Assembly (NCBI GenBank): GCA_023412475.1
Contig: JAEYNR010000034.1
Coordinates: 11,445-75,444, forward strand
DNA from: Fibrobacterota bacterium
GTDB taxonomy: Bacteria; Fibrobacterota; Chitinivibrionia; Chitinivibrionales; Chitinispirillaceae
DNA: 64,000 bases
Direction: 5' to 3'
The first letter of the stretch is position 1, and every line of letters starts with the position of its first letter. The notes under the pieces were generated by a model. That model was not told the origin of the DNA. It did not search any database and saw nothing but the letters and a program-made list of their open reading frames with translations. Made by a program: the position numbers and the translations under genes. Below are positions 53,355 through 62,197 of the stretch, piece by piece.

Positions 53355-54946
53355 CAATAAAACAGATAGTTAGCTTTTTTGACCAAAAGAACCGCTGGTG
53401 GTTTCCACTAATCAGCGGTTTGCTGTTCTCTTTGTGTTACCCGCCGTTTAATGCAGATTCTCACTGGCTCCTTTTCCCTTTTCCCTTTCTCAGTTTTGGC
53501 ATATTACTTCCTTTGTTGGGTCTTTCTTTGCAGAAACCCTTTAAAAGGGCAGTTTTTCACTGTTATCTGTATTCTTTTGCTTTATCAATAGGTCAATATT
53601 ACTGGCTGATTTTTGATAAAGTTGAAGGGTTGTGGCACCTGATTATTCTGGGATTATTGTTGGGATCTGCTGTGATGGCGCTGATTTTTCTCGGTGCCGC
53701 ACTTCTGTTCAGGTTAATTTACAGAAATTTTCCAAAGCTCTACATTGTACTGTTTCCTGCCGTTTGGGTACTTATCGATTATGTGCGTACACTGGGTGAT
53801 CTGGGATTTCCATGGTCATTTCTTGGTTATGCACTCACACCGGTTTTGCCTCTTTCCCAGTTAGCATCAGTTACCGGAGTATGGGGGTTGACCTATCTGA
53901 CTCTGCTTGGCAATATGCTTCTTTGGGAGTTGATCTCCTCTTGTCATAAGAACAGGTTAACTGTTAGAAAATGGCTTTATGCAGGTGCGTTTGTTCTCTT
54001 TCTGATTGCAGTCTCAATATGGGGAATAATACGCATGAACAAAACCCCGGTGACATCAGCAGTAAAAGTATCGGTACTTCAGGGTAATCTGGATCAGTTT
54101 AACTGGGGAAATAGTTCACTGGATACGGCATTTGCAGTTCTTGGGTCACAGATGCAAGAGGTTTCCAAAGAGAAGCCGGACCTGGTAGTCAGTTCAGAAA
54201 GTTCCATATTAAGTTTTGTGGCACGCAGGTCGGATCACAGTCAAATGTTAAGAGATATCGTGAATTCCGCAGGTGTACCGCTGGTTTTTGGATCTTTGCA
54301 TTGGGATAATGGACCTGCAGGTTCACCTTATGAATATCTGGTTTATAACACTGCGTTTCTTGCCCAGCCGGGACAAAAAGAGTTCCAGTTTTACCATAAG
54401 ATAAAGCTGGTACCTTTCAGTGAGGCGATTCCTTTTGAGGTTCAGTTTCCAATTCTGTCCAGGGTTAATCTGGGAGAGGCCGATTTTCAGAGGGGAAAGG
54501 AACATACGATCTTCAATGTTGGCAGTACCATAAAAGCTGCGCCATTAATCTGCTATGAGGCAATTTTCCCTGAATTCGTTCAGCAGTTTGCAAAAAAAGG
54601 TGCAAATCTTCTGGTTATGATAACCAATGATGGCTGGTTTGGAAAATCTACCGGCCCCTATCATCATGCCGAAATGGCACGGTTGCGGGCTATCGAATGT
54701 GGTATTCCCATTGCCAGATCGGCAAATTCCGGAATAAGCATGTTTGTGGATGCCTACGGTCGCATAGGTGCAAGAACCGGATTGTATGAGAGAACACATG
54801 TTACCCAGGAGGTCTATCCTGTGAATCTGAAAACAATCTACTCCAGATGGGGAAACTGGCTGGTGAAGTTATGCTTTGTGATGGGCCTTTGCAGTTCGGT
54901 ATGGATGATTTGCAGAAAATTCAAAATCAGATACACCAAATCCTGA
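53342..54946 (+). CDS. lnt: Apolipoprotein N-acyltransferase
   Basis: Lnt adds the third acyl chain to lipoproteins in the inner membrane. The 534-residue protein has six to seven N-terminal helices (from about 18) and a nitrilase-fold catalytic domain (about 240-490) with the Glu-Lys-Cys set in VVSSESSIL, YHKIKLVPFSEAIPFE and LICYEAIFPE. The ATG at 53342 lies inside the end of the upstream surface-protein gene; an earlier start would add 19 non-conserved residues. It shares a transcript with a putative lipoprotein. Confidence 0.95.
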   Translation: MLQITIKQIVSFFDQKNRWWFPLISGLLFSLCYPPFNADSHWLLFPFPFLSFGILLPLLGLSLQKPFKRAVFHCYLYSFALSIGQYYWLIFDKVEGLWHLIILGLLLGSAVMALIFLGAALLFRLIYRNFPKLYIVLFPAVWVLIDYVRTLGDLGFPWSFLGYALTPVLPLSQLASVTGVWGLTYLTLLGNMLLWELISSCHKNRLTVRKWLYAGAFVLFLIAVSIWGIIRMNKTPVTSAVKVSVLQGNLDQFNWGNSSLDTAFAVLGSQMQEVSKEKPDLVVSSESSILSFVARRSDHSQMLRDIVNSAGVPLVFGSLHWDNGPAGSPYEYLVYNTAFLAQPGQKEFQFYHKIKLVPFSEAIPFEVQFPILSRVNLGEADFQRGKEHTIFNVGSTIKAAPLICYEAIFPEFVQQFAKKGANLLVMITNDGWFGKSTGPYHHAEMARLRAIECGIPIARSANSGISMFVDAYGRIGARTGLYERTHVTQEVYPVNLKTIYSRWGNWLVKLCFVMGLCSSVWMICRKFKIRYTKS

Positions 54947-54999
54947 ATAAATACCCCAACTCAGTAGTGTCCCGTTAATTTTACTAAAGATTACTGTAT

Positions 55000-55200
55000 T
55001 TCAAATAATATCACACATCACAAATCCAAAATTCCAAATTATAATGCCTTAAATTCCAAACCGGAACAGGAGTAGGGATGAAAATCTGAAACAGGATAGA
55101 GCCCTCCATTCCTGTAATTTCCTTATATGGAATTTAAATGATTTGGTCATTGGGATTTGTTTAGGATTTGGTGCTTGAGATTTGGTATTTATTTGCATGC
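55000..55200. repeat. Interspersed AT-rich repeat, copy E, inverted form
   Basis: The left half has ATCACAAATCCAAAATTCCA and AACCGGAACAGGAGTAGGG; the right half has CCCTCCATTCCTGT, GTTTAGGATTTGG and GAGATTTGGTATTT, which are inverted counterparts. It fits the hairpin form of copy D. It is inside the inverted-repeat element, at its left end. Confidence 0.6.
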
Positions 55201-55382
55201 TATAGCCGTTTTATGAAGCTATTATTTAGTTAACCGGATACTTTAACTACCAATATCTTTTCTGCTCGCCTGTCAGATCTTTTATTTTATTTGTAATTCT
55301 ATTTTTTGGGAGTGGTTCTGGAATTTCAGAGGATAATTCAACAATTTTATTATTGCGTTTGTAATTTTGAGAGAGTGTTTCT

Positions 55383-55625
55383 GTAATTTTTAAGAATGTC
55401 GGAGTAATTTTTAAGATTACCAAAGTAATTTTTAAGGTCCCAGGAGTAATTTTCAAGGTCCCAGGAGTAATTTTCAAGGTCTCAGGAGTAATTTTCAAGG
55501 TCCCCAGAGTAATTTTTAAGGTCCCCAAAGTAATTTTTAAAGGCACCTAAGTAGTTTTTAAGGATGCCAAAGTAATTTTTAAGATTACCAAAGTAGTTTT
55601 TAAGATTACCAAAGTAAATTTAAAG
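55383..55625. repeat. Twelve 21-bp tandem repeats in strict register
   Basis: The word GTAATTTTTAAG (with variants GTAATTTTCAAG and GTAGTTTTTAAG) starts at 55383, 55404, 55425, 55446, 55467, 55488, 55509, 55530, 55551, 55572, 55593 and 55614, exactly 21 bases apart with no insertion or deletion. The second half of the unit (GTCCCAGGA, GATTACCAA and similar) varies. 21 bp equals two helical turns and also seven codons; both strands stay open through most of it. Confidence 0.95.
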
Positions 55626-55697
55626 CATGGTGCTTATTTCAAAGCCTTGTTTACGATACAGATTAGCTTGAATACAATATATCGGGGGTACCCATAA

Positions 55698-55717
55698 AAA
55701 AGCCGGAAGCGGCTTTT
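55698..55717. terminator. Palindromic terminator-like hairpin inside the element
   Basis: AAAAGCCG and CGGCTTTT pair perfectly around GAAG, so the hairpin has A/T runs on both sides and can stop transcripts in either direction. A close copy of this segment lies at 11844-11868. Confidence 0.6.
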
Positions 55718-55842
55718 GAGTAATGTCTCTTTGGAGGGACAGGTTGAAAGCTGCAAGATAAAACAGGGGGATAGTTACTAAACCTCATTGATAATGGATA
55801 ACCTCCGATATCGGCTTTGTTAAATTAACCGGACACTACTGA

Positions 55843-55957
55843 TCACAAATACCAAATCCTAAACAAATTCAAATTCCATAATTCCATATAAAAAAGAACA
55901 GGAGTGTAGGTATCCCGCTCCCATTCCTGTTTCGAATTTCGTATTTCTTATTGATAT
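55843..55957. repeat. Interspersed AT-rich repeat, copy F
   Basis: Directly outside the right terminal repeat: TCACAAATACCAAATCCTAA, AATTCCATAATTCC, then AACAGGAGTG, whose inverted partner CATTCCTGTT follows after 15 bases, and TTCGTATTTCTTATT at the end. It ends at the stop of the TIM-barrel gene. Confidence 0.6.
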
Positions 55958-56854
55958 TCAGCTTATCCAGTCAAAAAGCACTTCCAGATCGTGAACATCA
56001 CCATCGAGAATCTCAAGTACCATTACTCCGCTGTTTTTTTCGAAGATCCTGCGTACGATCGGTTTAAGATTCATTTCACTTTCCAGATAAAAATGAGTAT
56101 GAGAATCTTTGATTTTATCCTTAGGAGTGTCCCTGCCTGAGAGATTGTGATTAAGGTGATATCCCACGATTGATTTCTCATCAAGTATTCTAGCCGACTC
56201 CTGCTGAAAGTCAAATCCATGAACCAGTGATGCGCACCAGAAATGGCCCAGATCGAACCAGAGATTATCGATCAATTGATGGATTTCTGAGGGGCGTTGG
56301 AGTCCGCCTCCGATCAAGGGAAAATCATTCTCAAGAGCAACGGAAAAATCGCGGTACATGGCGGTTACCTTTTGCAGATTATTCTTGAACAACTCTTTGT
56401 ATCTTAAAAAAACTTCAGTGTCAAATATGCCCGGGTCCATGACAAAGGAATTATTAAGACTATATGCATCACCAATGGCGTCTCTGATTGTTCTGCGATA
56501 ATTTTTCATATCATGTACTATCGGTTTGTCGGTCATGAAGAAGCCATGAAAGAAAAGAATGTCGGTCCCCAGGTCTATCAGATAACGGGTACAGTCATCG
56601 AAACTCTCTTTTATGGTCTGCAAATCGGTAGAAGCCAGGTTTAAAAAATGTTTGGCGAAAATTGGAGAATGGACCGAAATGCTCAGCTCATCCCTGAATT
56701 CCATCACTTTTTCAAAAAGCTCTCTGTCTATAGAGTTATGGAGCTGAATGCCAAACTCAAAACCCTGTTTATGTACAAAGTCTCTTGCAGAGGTGATTTT
56801 TTCCCGATAATTGTATTGATTAAAGCACATTGTGCTGTATTCGATTCTTAACAT
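55958..56854 (-). CDS. Sugar-phosphate-isomerase/AP-endonuclease-2-like TIM barrel protein
   Basis: This 298-residue protein looks like a xylose-isomerase-type TIM barrel: an N-terminal MLRIEYSTMCFNQYNY, ELSISVHSPIFAKHFLNLAS, ILFFHGFF, VALENDFPL, LWFDLGHFWCA and MVLEILDGD, which contain the His, Glu and Asp residues that usually bind a metal. The substrate is unknown; members act on sugars or sugar phosphates, or on abasic DNA. It stands alone in a repeat-rich area. Confidence 0.7.
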   Translation of the reverse strand: MLRIEYSTMCFNQYNYREKITSARDFVHKQGFEFGIQLHNSIDRELFEKVMEFRDELSISVHSPIFAKHFLNLASTDLQTIKESFDDCTRYLIDLGTDILFFHGFFMTDKPIVHDMKNYRRTIRDAIGDAYSLNNSFVMDPGIFDTEVFLRYKELFKNNLQKVTAMYRDFSVALENDFPLIGGGLQRPSEIHQLIDNLWFDLGHFWCASLVHGFDFQQESARILDEKSIVGYHLNHNLSGRDTPKDKIKDSHTHFYLESEMNLKPIVRRIFEKNSGVMVLEILDGDVHDLEVLFDWIS

Positions 56855-56949
56855 TTTTACTGTTTTTCCGTTTAATTTTGAAATAGCTGGTGATTCTTAT
56901 ATGCGTTCTTTATTGGGGGAATAAAGATATATTATGCCTTCTGAAACGG

Positions 56950-56989
56950 AAAAAACAGTGAGACCAGCCGGACAGTTTCACTGTTTTTT
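56950..56989. terminator. Bidirectional intrinsic terminator after the lipoprotein gene
   Basis: AAAAAACAGTGA (56950-56961) pairs perfectly with TCACTGTTTTTT (56978-56989) around a 16-base loop, giving T runs on both strands. It lies 67 bases past the stop of the minus-strand lipoprotein gene and upstream of the TIM-barrel gene. Confidence 0.85.
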
Positions 56990-57055
56990 AGTAGAGACGA
57001 ACCGAAAATGGGGAAATCTGAAAAAACTTTGGACTTTATTTCCTTGGTTATCTTT

Positions 57056-57751
57056 TCACTTCTGAGCTGCTTCTGTGATCAAATCCTGAAGGTTCTTAAC
57101 CTGTTTTGTCAGGACAAATCTGGCGCGTGAAAATTTATCGGTAGAAATACTTATTGGAACTCTTTCACCTTTGCCATCAACAGTATAGTAGTCGGTTACT
57201 GTCTGGTCATCAAATTCCCAGATCATGATATCATCTGATTCAAAAGTGACTTTAACATCGATGAATTTGTGGTAGATGACCTGACGGAGCAGAGGTATGT
57301 AAACCCCAAAAAGCCCCAGCAAATCGCTAAGTGAAGAAATGCCGGGGACTGTTATCAGCTTAAAGTACATAGTAAAGCGAGATACAACCCCATTATCTAT
57401 GAACCACTCGCCATCATCGGGGGCTAATTCGGTGTAATCCAACACCTGATCGATTTTTGAGGCTACTTCAGCATATTTATTGCCTCCATAAATCAGATAG
57501 TTGCCCATAGGACCTGCTGTGGAATTCAGTGAATTGTCATTGCCGAGTTGAAAGATTGTTGCCGGGAAATTGATCTTATCCATTATGTCTTCATCTGATT
57601 CACCGATAGCTTCGGTGACCATCCATATACCCTGCATTCTTTTCTGTGTAGGTTCTTCTGTAAGGATCAAGTCATCCAGAAGTCCGCAGTGGGTAAACAA
57701 CAGAAGTGAAACCGGCAGAAGAGCGGTAAGAAATTTTATGGTTAAATTCAT
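57056..57751 (-). CDS. Lipoprotein of unknown function
   Basis: The 231-residue protein has a signal peptide with lipobox LLLFTHC (Cys22). I do not recognise the mature part. It is mostly beta-rich with patterns RMQGIWMVTEAIGESD (like lipocalin-type stress proteins) and FMITFESDDIMIWEFDDQTVTDYYTVDG, reminiscent of small ligand-binding or LOLA-like barrels. GGAGA lies six bases before the ATG. It is monocistronic with its own terminator. Confidence 0.7.
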   Translation of the reverse strand: MNLTIKFLTALLPVSLLLFTHCGLLDDLILTEEPTQKRMQGIWMVTEAIGESDEDIMDKINFPATIFQLGNDNSLNSTAGPMGNYLIYGGNKYAEVASKIDQVLDYTELAPDDGEWFIDNGVVSRFTMYFKLITVPGISSLSDLLGLFGVYIPLLRQVIYHKFIDVKVTFESDDIMIWEFDDQTVTDYYTVDGKGERVPISISTDKFSRARFVLTKQVKNLQDLITEAAQK

Positions 57752-58544
57752 TCAGATCTCCTTTATAGGGACAATGACCAAAGGCTCTTGTGTAGCGTTT
57801 AAATAATAATGATAGGGGAAGCCTTAAACAAGAAGAATATATTATTTAATCGGTTTTTGCAATCTGCTTATTGCAACCGCCCTGGTCTCAGAACCTGGCC
57901 GTTTTCCATATCCCGCGTTCCATATTCACGTTCCGTGTTCACGTTCCGTGTTTTATAAAAAAACGCAAAAGCAATCATGCAATTGGTAGAACGTGAGATG
58001 ATACATTTACACCAAACCTGTAAAAGAAATAATCAGTGATTTTAACCAATCCTATGCACGGTTAACCTGGCATCTTTTTTGAGCATCTGGAGCTGGTTCG
58101 TATAAAGTGATCTTGATTCTGTTTACATTATTCAATACAGAAATACTGCTTAATCACAAAAAAGCCCCACCAAATCAACAAATAACATGTTGCCTTGCAC
58201 TTTCTTTGTAATTATCTTAATAGTCTAACGCTATTAATAGCTACTATGATTGATTAAATTTAAGCACACTCTCAAAGCCCGCTGCCAATGCTTCGTGATC
58301 AAATTACTATTGAACTGGAAAAGCAGAACATTCTGACATCAAGCAAAATACAGCGGTTCCACGGGAATCATGATTCCGCACAACCTATCCCCCCAAAACG
58401 AGCTCATCTTCATTCAGTGTTATTTAATCCTGTTAAATTTTACAACCATGAGTTGAACTGGTTTAATCTATCGTCTCAGAAACACACACCTGGTCGATAT
58501 TCGGTAATAAAAAAGGTACTTTTTAACGATACTGAGGAGCGAAA
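57752..58544. other. 793-base intergenic region before the defence-type genes
   Basis: It contains a 13-base tandem duplication (57925-57950), GCAAT/ATTGC and AT-rich text, and an open frame at 58288-58548 without a ribosome site. GAGGAG just before 58545 serves the DUF499 gene. A boundary of an acquired segment could lie here, but no tRNA or attachment site is visible. Confidence 0.5.
57925..57950. repeat. Two tandem 13-bp repeats
   Basis: TTCACGTTCCGTG occurs twice back to back, preceded by looser copies (GCGTTCCATA). This is a short slippage-prone repeat in the gap upstream of the DUF499 gene. Confidence 0.85.
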
Positions 58545-61500
58545 ATGAAAACGGTTCGCAATGCCTGCAAACTGCAACCAAATGCACTGGAGATTAATGT
58601 CGGTGATCAGATCGAAAAACTTGACCAGATTATCCAGGACACCGATGGGAACGAGTATTTCGGAAAAACTTTTATAACCGATGGTATGAGAGCGCTTCTT
58701 ACCAAAGGTATGGCAAGGCTTGCCGCAAAATCCAATGATTCGGTTTTTCACCTAAAACAGGCGATGGGTGGTGGTAAAACCCATCTTATGGTTGGTTTTG
58801 GGCTTCTTGCGAAAGATCCTGCTCTAAGAAATCAAAAAATTGGTGAAATTGCTCATCAAAACGGGTTTTCAGCAGCAAAAATAGCTGCTTTTAATGGCCG
58901 TAATAACCCCCATACCTATTTTTGGGGCGAAATAGCACGGCAGCTTGGAAAAGAAACCCTGTTTAAGCAGTATTGGGAATCCGGTGCAAAAGCTCCTGAT
59001 GAGAATAGCTGGATTAAATTATTTGATGGTGATGAGCCGATACTTATCCTTCTTGATGAAATGCCTCCTTATTTTCATTATTACAGCACTCAGGTACTGG
59101 GAATGGGAACTGTTGCAGATGTGGTTACACGTGCATTTTCCAATATGCTGACTGCTGCTTCCAAAAAGAAAAACGTTTGTATTGTCGTATCTGATCTGGA
59201 AGCTGCCTATGATACTGGTGGAAAATTGATACAGCGGGCTCTTGATGATGCAACTCAGGAACTGGGACGGGCCGAAATCAGCATAACTCCAGTCAATCTT
59301 GAATCTAATGAGATTTATGAGATTATCCGAAAACGACTGTTTGTATCATTGCCGGATAAAAGCGAAATAGCTGAGACCGCTTCTGTTTTTGCAAGCCGAT
59401 TGGCAGAGGCGGCAAAAGCAAAATCTGTAGACAGAAGTGCTGAAGCCTTAACTAATGAAATAGAGATGACCTATCCATTTCATCCCAGCTTCAAAAGTAT
59501 AGTAGCGCTTTTTAAGGAAAACGAAAAATTCAGGCAGACAAGGGGACTGATGGAGCTGGTTTCCCGTCTTTTGAAATCAGTATGGAACAGTGATGAGGAT
59601 ATCTATTTGATTGGTGCACAGCATTTTGACCTTTCTATTCACGAAGTACGGGAAAAACTTGCTGATATCTCTGAAATGCGTGATGTGATCGCAAAAGATC
59701 TCTGGGATTCGACACAGAGTGCGCATGCTCAGATTATTGATATAGCCAATGGAAACAATTACGCTAAACAGGTTGGTACCCTGATTTTGACAGCCAGCCT
59801 TTCTACAGCCGTAAATTCTGTTAAAGGCCTCACAGAAAGTGAAATTCTGGAATGTTTAATCGACCCTGTTTCTGGGCCAGGCAGCTTTAAAAAGGCATTT
59901 CTGGAGCTTGACAAGACCGCATGGTATCTTCACCAGACTCAGGAAGGCAGGAGCTATTTTGATCATCAGGAGAATTTGACAAAAAAACTACAGGGATATG
60001 CGGAAAAGGCACCTCAAAACAGGGTTGATGAGTTGATAAGAGATCGGCTGAAAGAAATGTATGAGCCGACTACAAAAGAAGCATACGAAAAAGTACTTCC
60101 ACTTCCGGAAATGGATGAGGCATCTGCAGTATTAAAGTCTGCCCGTGCCATGTTGATTATAAGTCCTGATGGAAAAGTCCCTCCTGCTGTTGTTGAACAA
60201 TTTTTTGCAAATTTAACCAATAAAAATAACCTTCTTGTCCTAACCGGTGAAAAATCCACAATGGCAAGTCTGGAAAGGGCTGCACGCCATGTTTACGCTG
60301 CGGCAAAAGCGGATAATGAAATACCTCCAACTCATCCGCAACGAAAAGAGCTCGATGAAAAAATGGCACAATATGAGCAGGATTTCCAGGCTACAGTGTT
60401 GAATGTATTTGATAAACTTCTTTTTCCCGGCTTTCAGGGCAAGGATCTGTTGCGTTCAAAAGTGCTTGACAGTACTTATCCCTCCAATGAAGAATACAAT
60501 GGAGAACGGCAGGTTATCAAAACTTTGACATCTGATCCAATCAAGCTTTATACCCAAATCACCGAAAACTTTGATGCTTTACGGGCACGTGCGGAACAGC
60601 TTCTGTTTGGGAATCAGGATGATGTGCGAAAGACCGATCTGATCGACAAGATGCGGCAGAAAACCCAGATGCCCTGGCTTCCACCTAAAGGTCTTGATGA
60701 ACTCATCATGGAAGCATGCCAAAGGGGAGCATGGGAAGACATGGGTAATGGATACATCACAAAAAAACCAAAACCGAAAACTACACAGGTGATTATTGTC
60801 GAAGACAGCAAGCCCGATGATAATGGTGCCCTGAGATTGAAGATAGATACCATCAATGCCGGGAATGCACCCAGAATCCATTACATGGAAGATGGTGCAG
60901 TTGACGCAAACAGTCCGGTTCTGTCTGATGCTGTTTTGACAACAAAGGCATTGCGTGTCCAGTTTCTTGCTGTTGATCCATCAGGGAAAAACCAGACAGG
61001 ATCTCCTGTTACCTGGACCAACCGACTGGTCATAAGGACTAATTTTAACGAAAATAACCGCACTGTAGAGCTAATGGTTGCTCCAAGGGGGGTAATCCGT
61101 TACACTCTTGATGGTTCAGAAGCCAGAAATGGAAAAGAGTATACTTCTGCGATACAGCTTCCCGATACTGCTTCTTCGGTATACGTTTTCGCAGAATGTG
61201 ATGGACTGGAAGAGAAACGTACGTTTCAGTTTCCTGCAAAAGGAGATCGGGAAATCAATATCGTCAAGGAAAAGCCTGCACAAATGTATTGTACAACACC
61301 CAAAAGGCTGGATAATTCTGCAAAGACCTATGAGGGTTTGAAAATGGCAAAAGAGAGGGGAATTACCTTTGAGCAGGTCTCGCTTCAGATCGGTTCTACT
61401 CCCAGGGTCATTCTCCTTTCGATGGGCGATTTGAGAATACAGGCTGAATTTATTGAAAGAGAACTGACTCATCTGCAAACAATTATCAGTGTAGATGCTC

Positions 61501-61610
61501 CGGTTTTAATGACATTTAAAAAAGTGTTTACACACACTGGTTTTGATCTGGAACAGTTCGCCAAAACAATGGGTATAGAGTTAAAAAATGATGAGGTAAT
61601 ACAGGAATGA
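58545..61610 (+). CDS. DUF499 ATPase (phage-defence type)
   Basis: This 1021-residue protein is a DUF499 ATPase. Walker A is QAMGGGKTH (72-80) and Walker B LILLDE (167-172); the ATPase core (about 60-460) has PFHPSF and RGLMELVSRLLKS. The C-terminal part (about 780-1000) contains beta-rich segments and a chitobiase-like RYTLDGSEARNG. DUF499 proteins are known neighbours of DUF3780 and DUF1156 methylase genes in anti-phage clusters (recalled). GAGGAG precedes the ATG, and the stop overlaps the next start (ATGA). Confidence 0.9.
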   Translation: MKTVRNACKLQPNALEINVGDQIEKLDQIIQDTDGNEYFGKTFITDGMRALLTKGMARLAAKSNDSVFHLKQAMGGGKTHLMVGFGLLAKDPALRNQKIGEIAHQNGFSAAKIAAFNGRNNPHTYFWGEIARQLGKETLFKQYWESGAKAPDENSWIKLFDGDEPILILLDEMPPYFHYYSTQVLGMGTVADVVTRAFSNMLTAASKKKNVCIVVSDLEAAYDTGGKLIQRALDDATQELGRAEISITPVNLESNEIYEIIRKRLFVSLPDKSEIAETASVFASRLAEAAKAKSVDRSAEALTNEIEMTYPFHPSFKSIVALFKENEKFRQTRGLMELVSRLLKSVWNSDEDIYLIGAQHFDLSIHEVREKLADISEMRDVIAKDLWDSTQSAHAQIIDIANGNNYAKQVGTLILTASLSTAVNSVKGLTESEILECLIDPVSGPGSFKKAFLELDKTAWYLHQTQEGRSYFDHQENLTKKLQGYAEKAPQNRVDELIRDRLKEMYEPTTKEAYEKVLPLPEMDEASAVLKSARAMLIISPDGKVPPAVVEQFFANLTNKNNLLVLTGEKSTMASLERAARHVYAAAKADNEIPPTHPQRKELDEKMAQYEQDFQATVLNVFDKLLFPGFQGKDLLRSKVLDSTYPSNEEYNGERQVIKTLTSDPIKLYTQITENFDALRARAEQLLFGNQDDVRKTDLIDKMRQKTQMPWLPPKGLDELIMEACQRGAWEDMGNGYITKKPKPKTTQVIIVEDSKPDDNGALRLKIDTINAGNAPRIHYMEDGAVDANSPVLSDAVLTTKALRVQFLAVDPSGKNQTGSPVTWTNRLVIRTNFNENNRTVELMVAPRGVIRYTLDGSEARNGKEYTSAIQLPDTASSVYVFAECDGLEEKRTFQFPAKGDREINIVKEKPAQMYCTTPKRLDNSAKTYEGLKMAKERGITFEQVSLQIGSTPRVILLSMGDLRIQAEFIERELTHLQTIISVDAPVLMTFKKVFTHTGFDLEQFAKTMGIELKNDEVIQE

Positions 61611-62197
61611 GTGATACAGTGGATTTTGGTGCATCTAAAGAGTTTGGTATGCACCACTTTTTTGTTGAAATACCGATAGAACCCAAAGCTGCCATCAGTA
61701 TCTATGAAGATTTCGGGTTTAATGGTGATGATACCAAAAGGGAAACAACAGAAAGAAGAGTGATTCTTGCCCGTGAACTGTGGACAAGGATCAGGGATGA
61801 TGCACGGAGGGATTTTAACAAACGTCTGAAAGCTAAAAAGCAGAGTACCGGAACCTGGAACACTGGTAAAGTAAAACTGGACCGCTTTTTAGGTCGCGAA
61901 TTGTGTGTTTTGGCCTGGGCTGCAGAACATGCCACACTCGAAGAGTGCGCAATTATCTCTCAGAAGTGGATTGTATTGCGCCCGGAAGAACGATGGTGGC
62001 TTTATTCGAAAACCTCTTCCGAAGCCGGGTTGGCCGAGCAGAAAGAGAGAGGGTGGCGAAAGGCGCTCTATTGTGCACTTTCCGATGGCACCGGCATTAA
62101 GATCAGACAGAAAGTTGTACCTGTGAAAAGGAAAAAAGAACTGTTACAGGAAATTCCAGATCTATTTTCAACTATTGATGAAAAAGAAGTCCCCTAA
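61607..62197 (+). CDS. DUF3780 protein
   Basis: The 196-residue protein fits DUF3780: VDFGASKEFGMHHFFVEIP at the start, RTELWTRI-like helix, LGRELCVLAWAAEHATLEE and IVLRPEERWWLYSKTSSEAG, then GWRKALYCALSDG. The family is found with DUF499 and DUF1156 genes in putative anti-phage modules; its biochemical role is unknown. It overlaps the DUF499 stop, so the two are co-translated and probably form one complex. Its stop lies inside the left arm of an inverted repeat. Confidence 0.85.
   Translation: MSDTVDFGASKEFGMHHFFVEIPIEPKAAISIYEDFGFNGDDTKRETTERRVILARELWTRIRDDARRDFNKRLKAKKQSTGTWNTGKVKLDRFLGRELCVLAWAAEHATLEECAIISQKWIVLRPEERWWLYSKTSSEAGLAEQKERGWRKALYCALSDGTGIKIRQKVVPVKRKKELLQEIPDLFSTIDEKEVP

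Larger units (their letters stand above)
54961..55842. mobile_element. 882-bp element bounded by 23-bp inverted repeats, no transposase
   Basis: The left end (54961-54983) and the reverse complement of the right end (55820-55842) agree at 21 of 23 positions: TCAGTAGTGTCC, then C or G, then GTTAATTT, T or A, A. This is typical of terminal repeats of an IS or MITE, and TAGTGTCC resembles ends I have seen on IS elements (memory only). The interior has no transposase-like ORF, so it would be a non-autonomous or decayed element. No clear target duplication flanks it. Confidence 0.55.
54947..55957. other. 1-kb non-coding region with repeats and inverted-repeat element
   Basis: It lies between lnt and the convergent TIM-barrel gene. 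Contents in order: the left terminal repeat (54961-54983), interspersed repeat copy E, the 21-bp tandem array, a palindromic hairpin (55698-55717), the right terminal repeat (55820-55842) and interspersed copy F. I see no gene with a ribosome site. Confidence 0.6.

Noticed and set aside
55247..55546. Minus-strand 99-residue frame with heptapeptide repeats (TLKITPG)
   Set aside because: It has no ribosome site, is produced by the 21-bp array whose period is a multiple of three, and the opposite strand is equally open. Kept as a repeat, not as a gene.
55383..55625. CRISPR array
   Set aside because: Units follow directly without unique 30-40 bp spacers, unit length is 21 bp, and no cas genes are near.
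58288..58548. Plus-strand 86-residue frame overlapping the DUF499 start (ATGA)
   Set aside because: No ribosome site and no recognisable features; the overlap is by chance plausible. Could be revisited if transcripts cover it.
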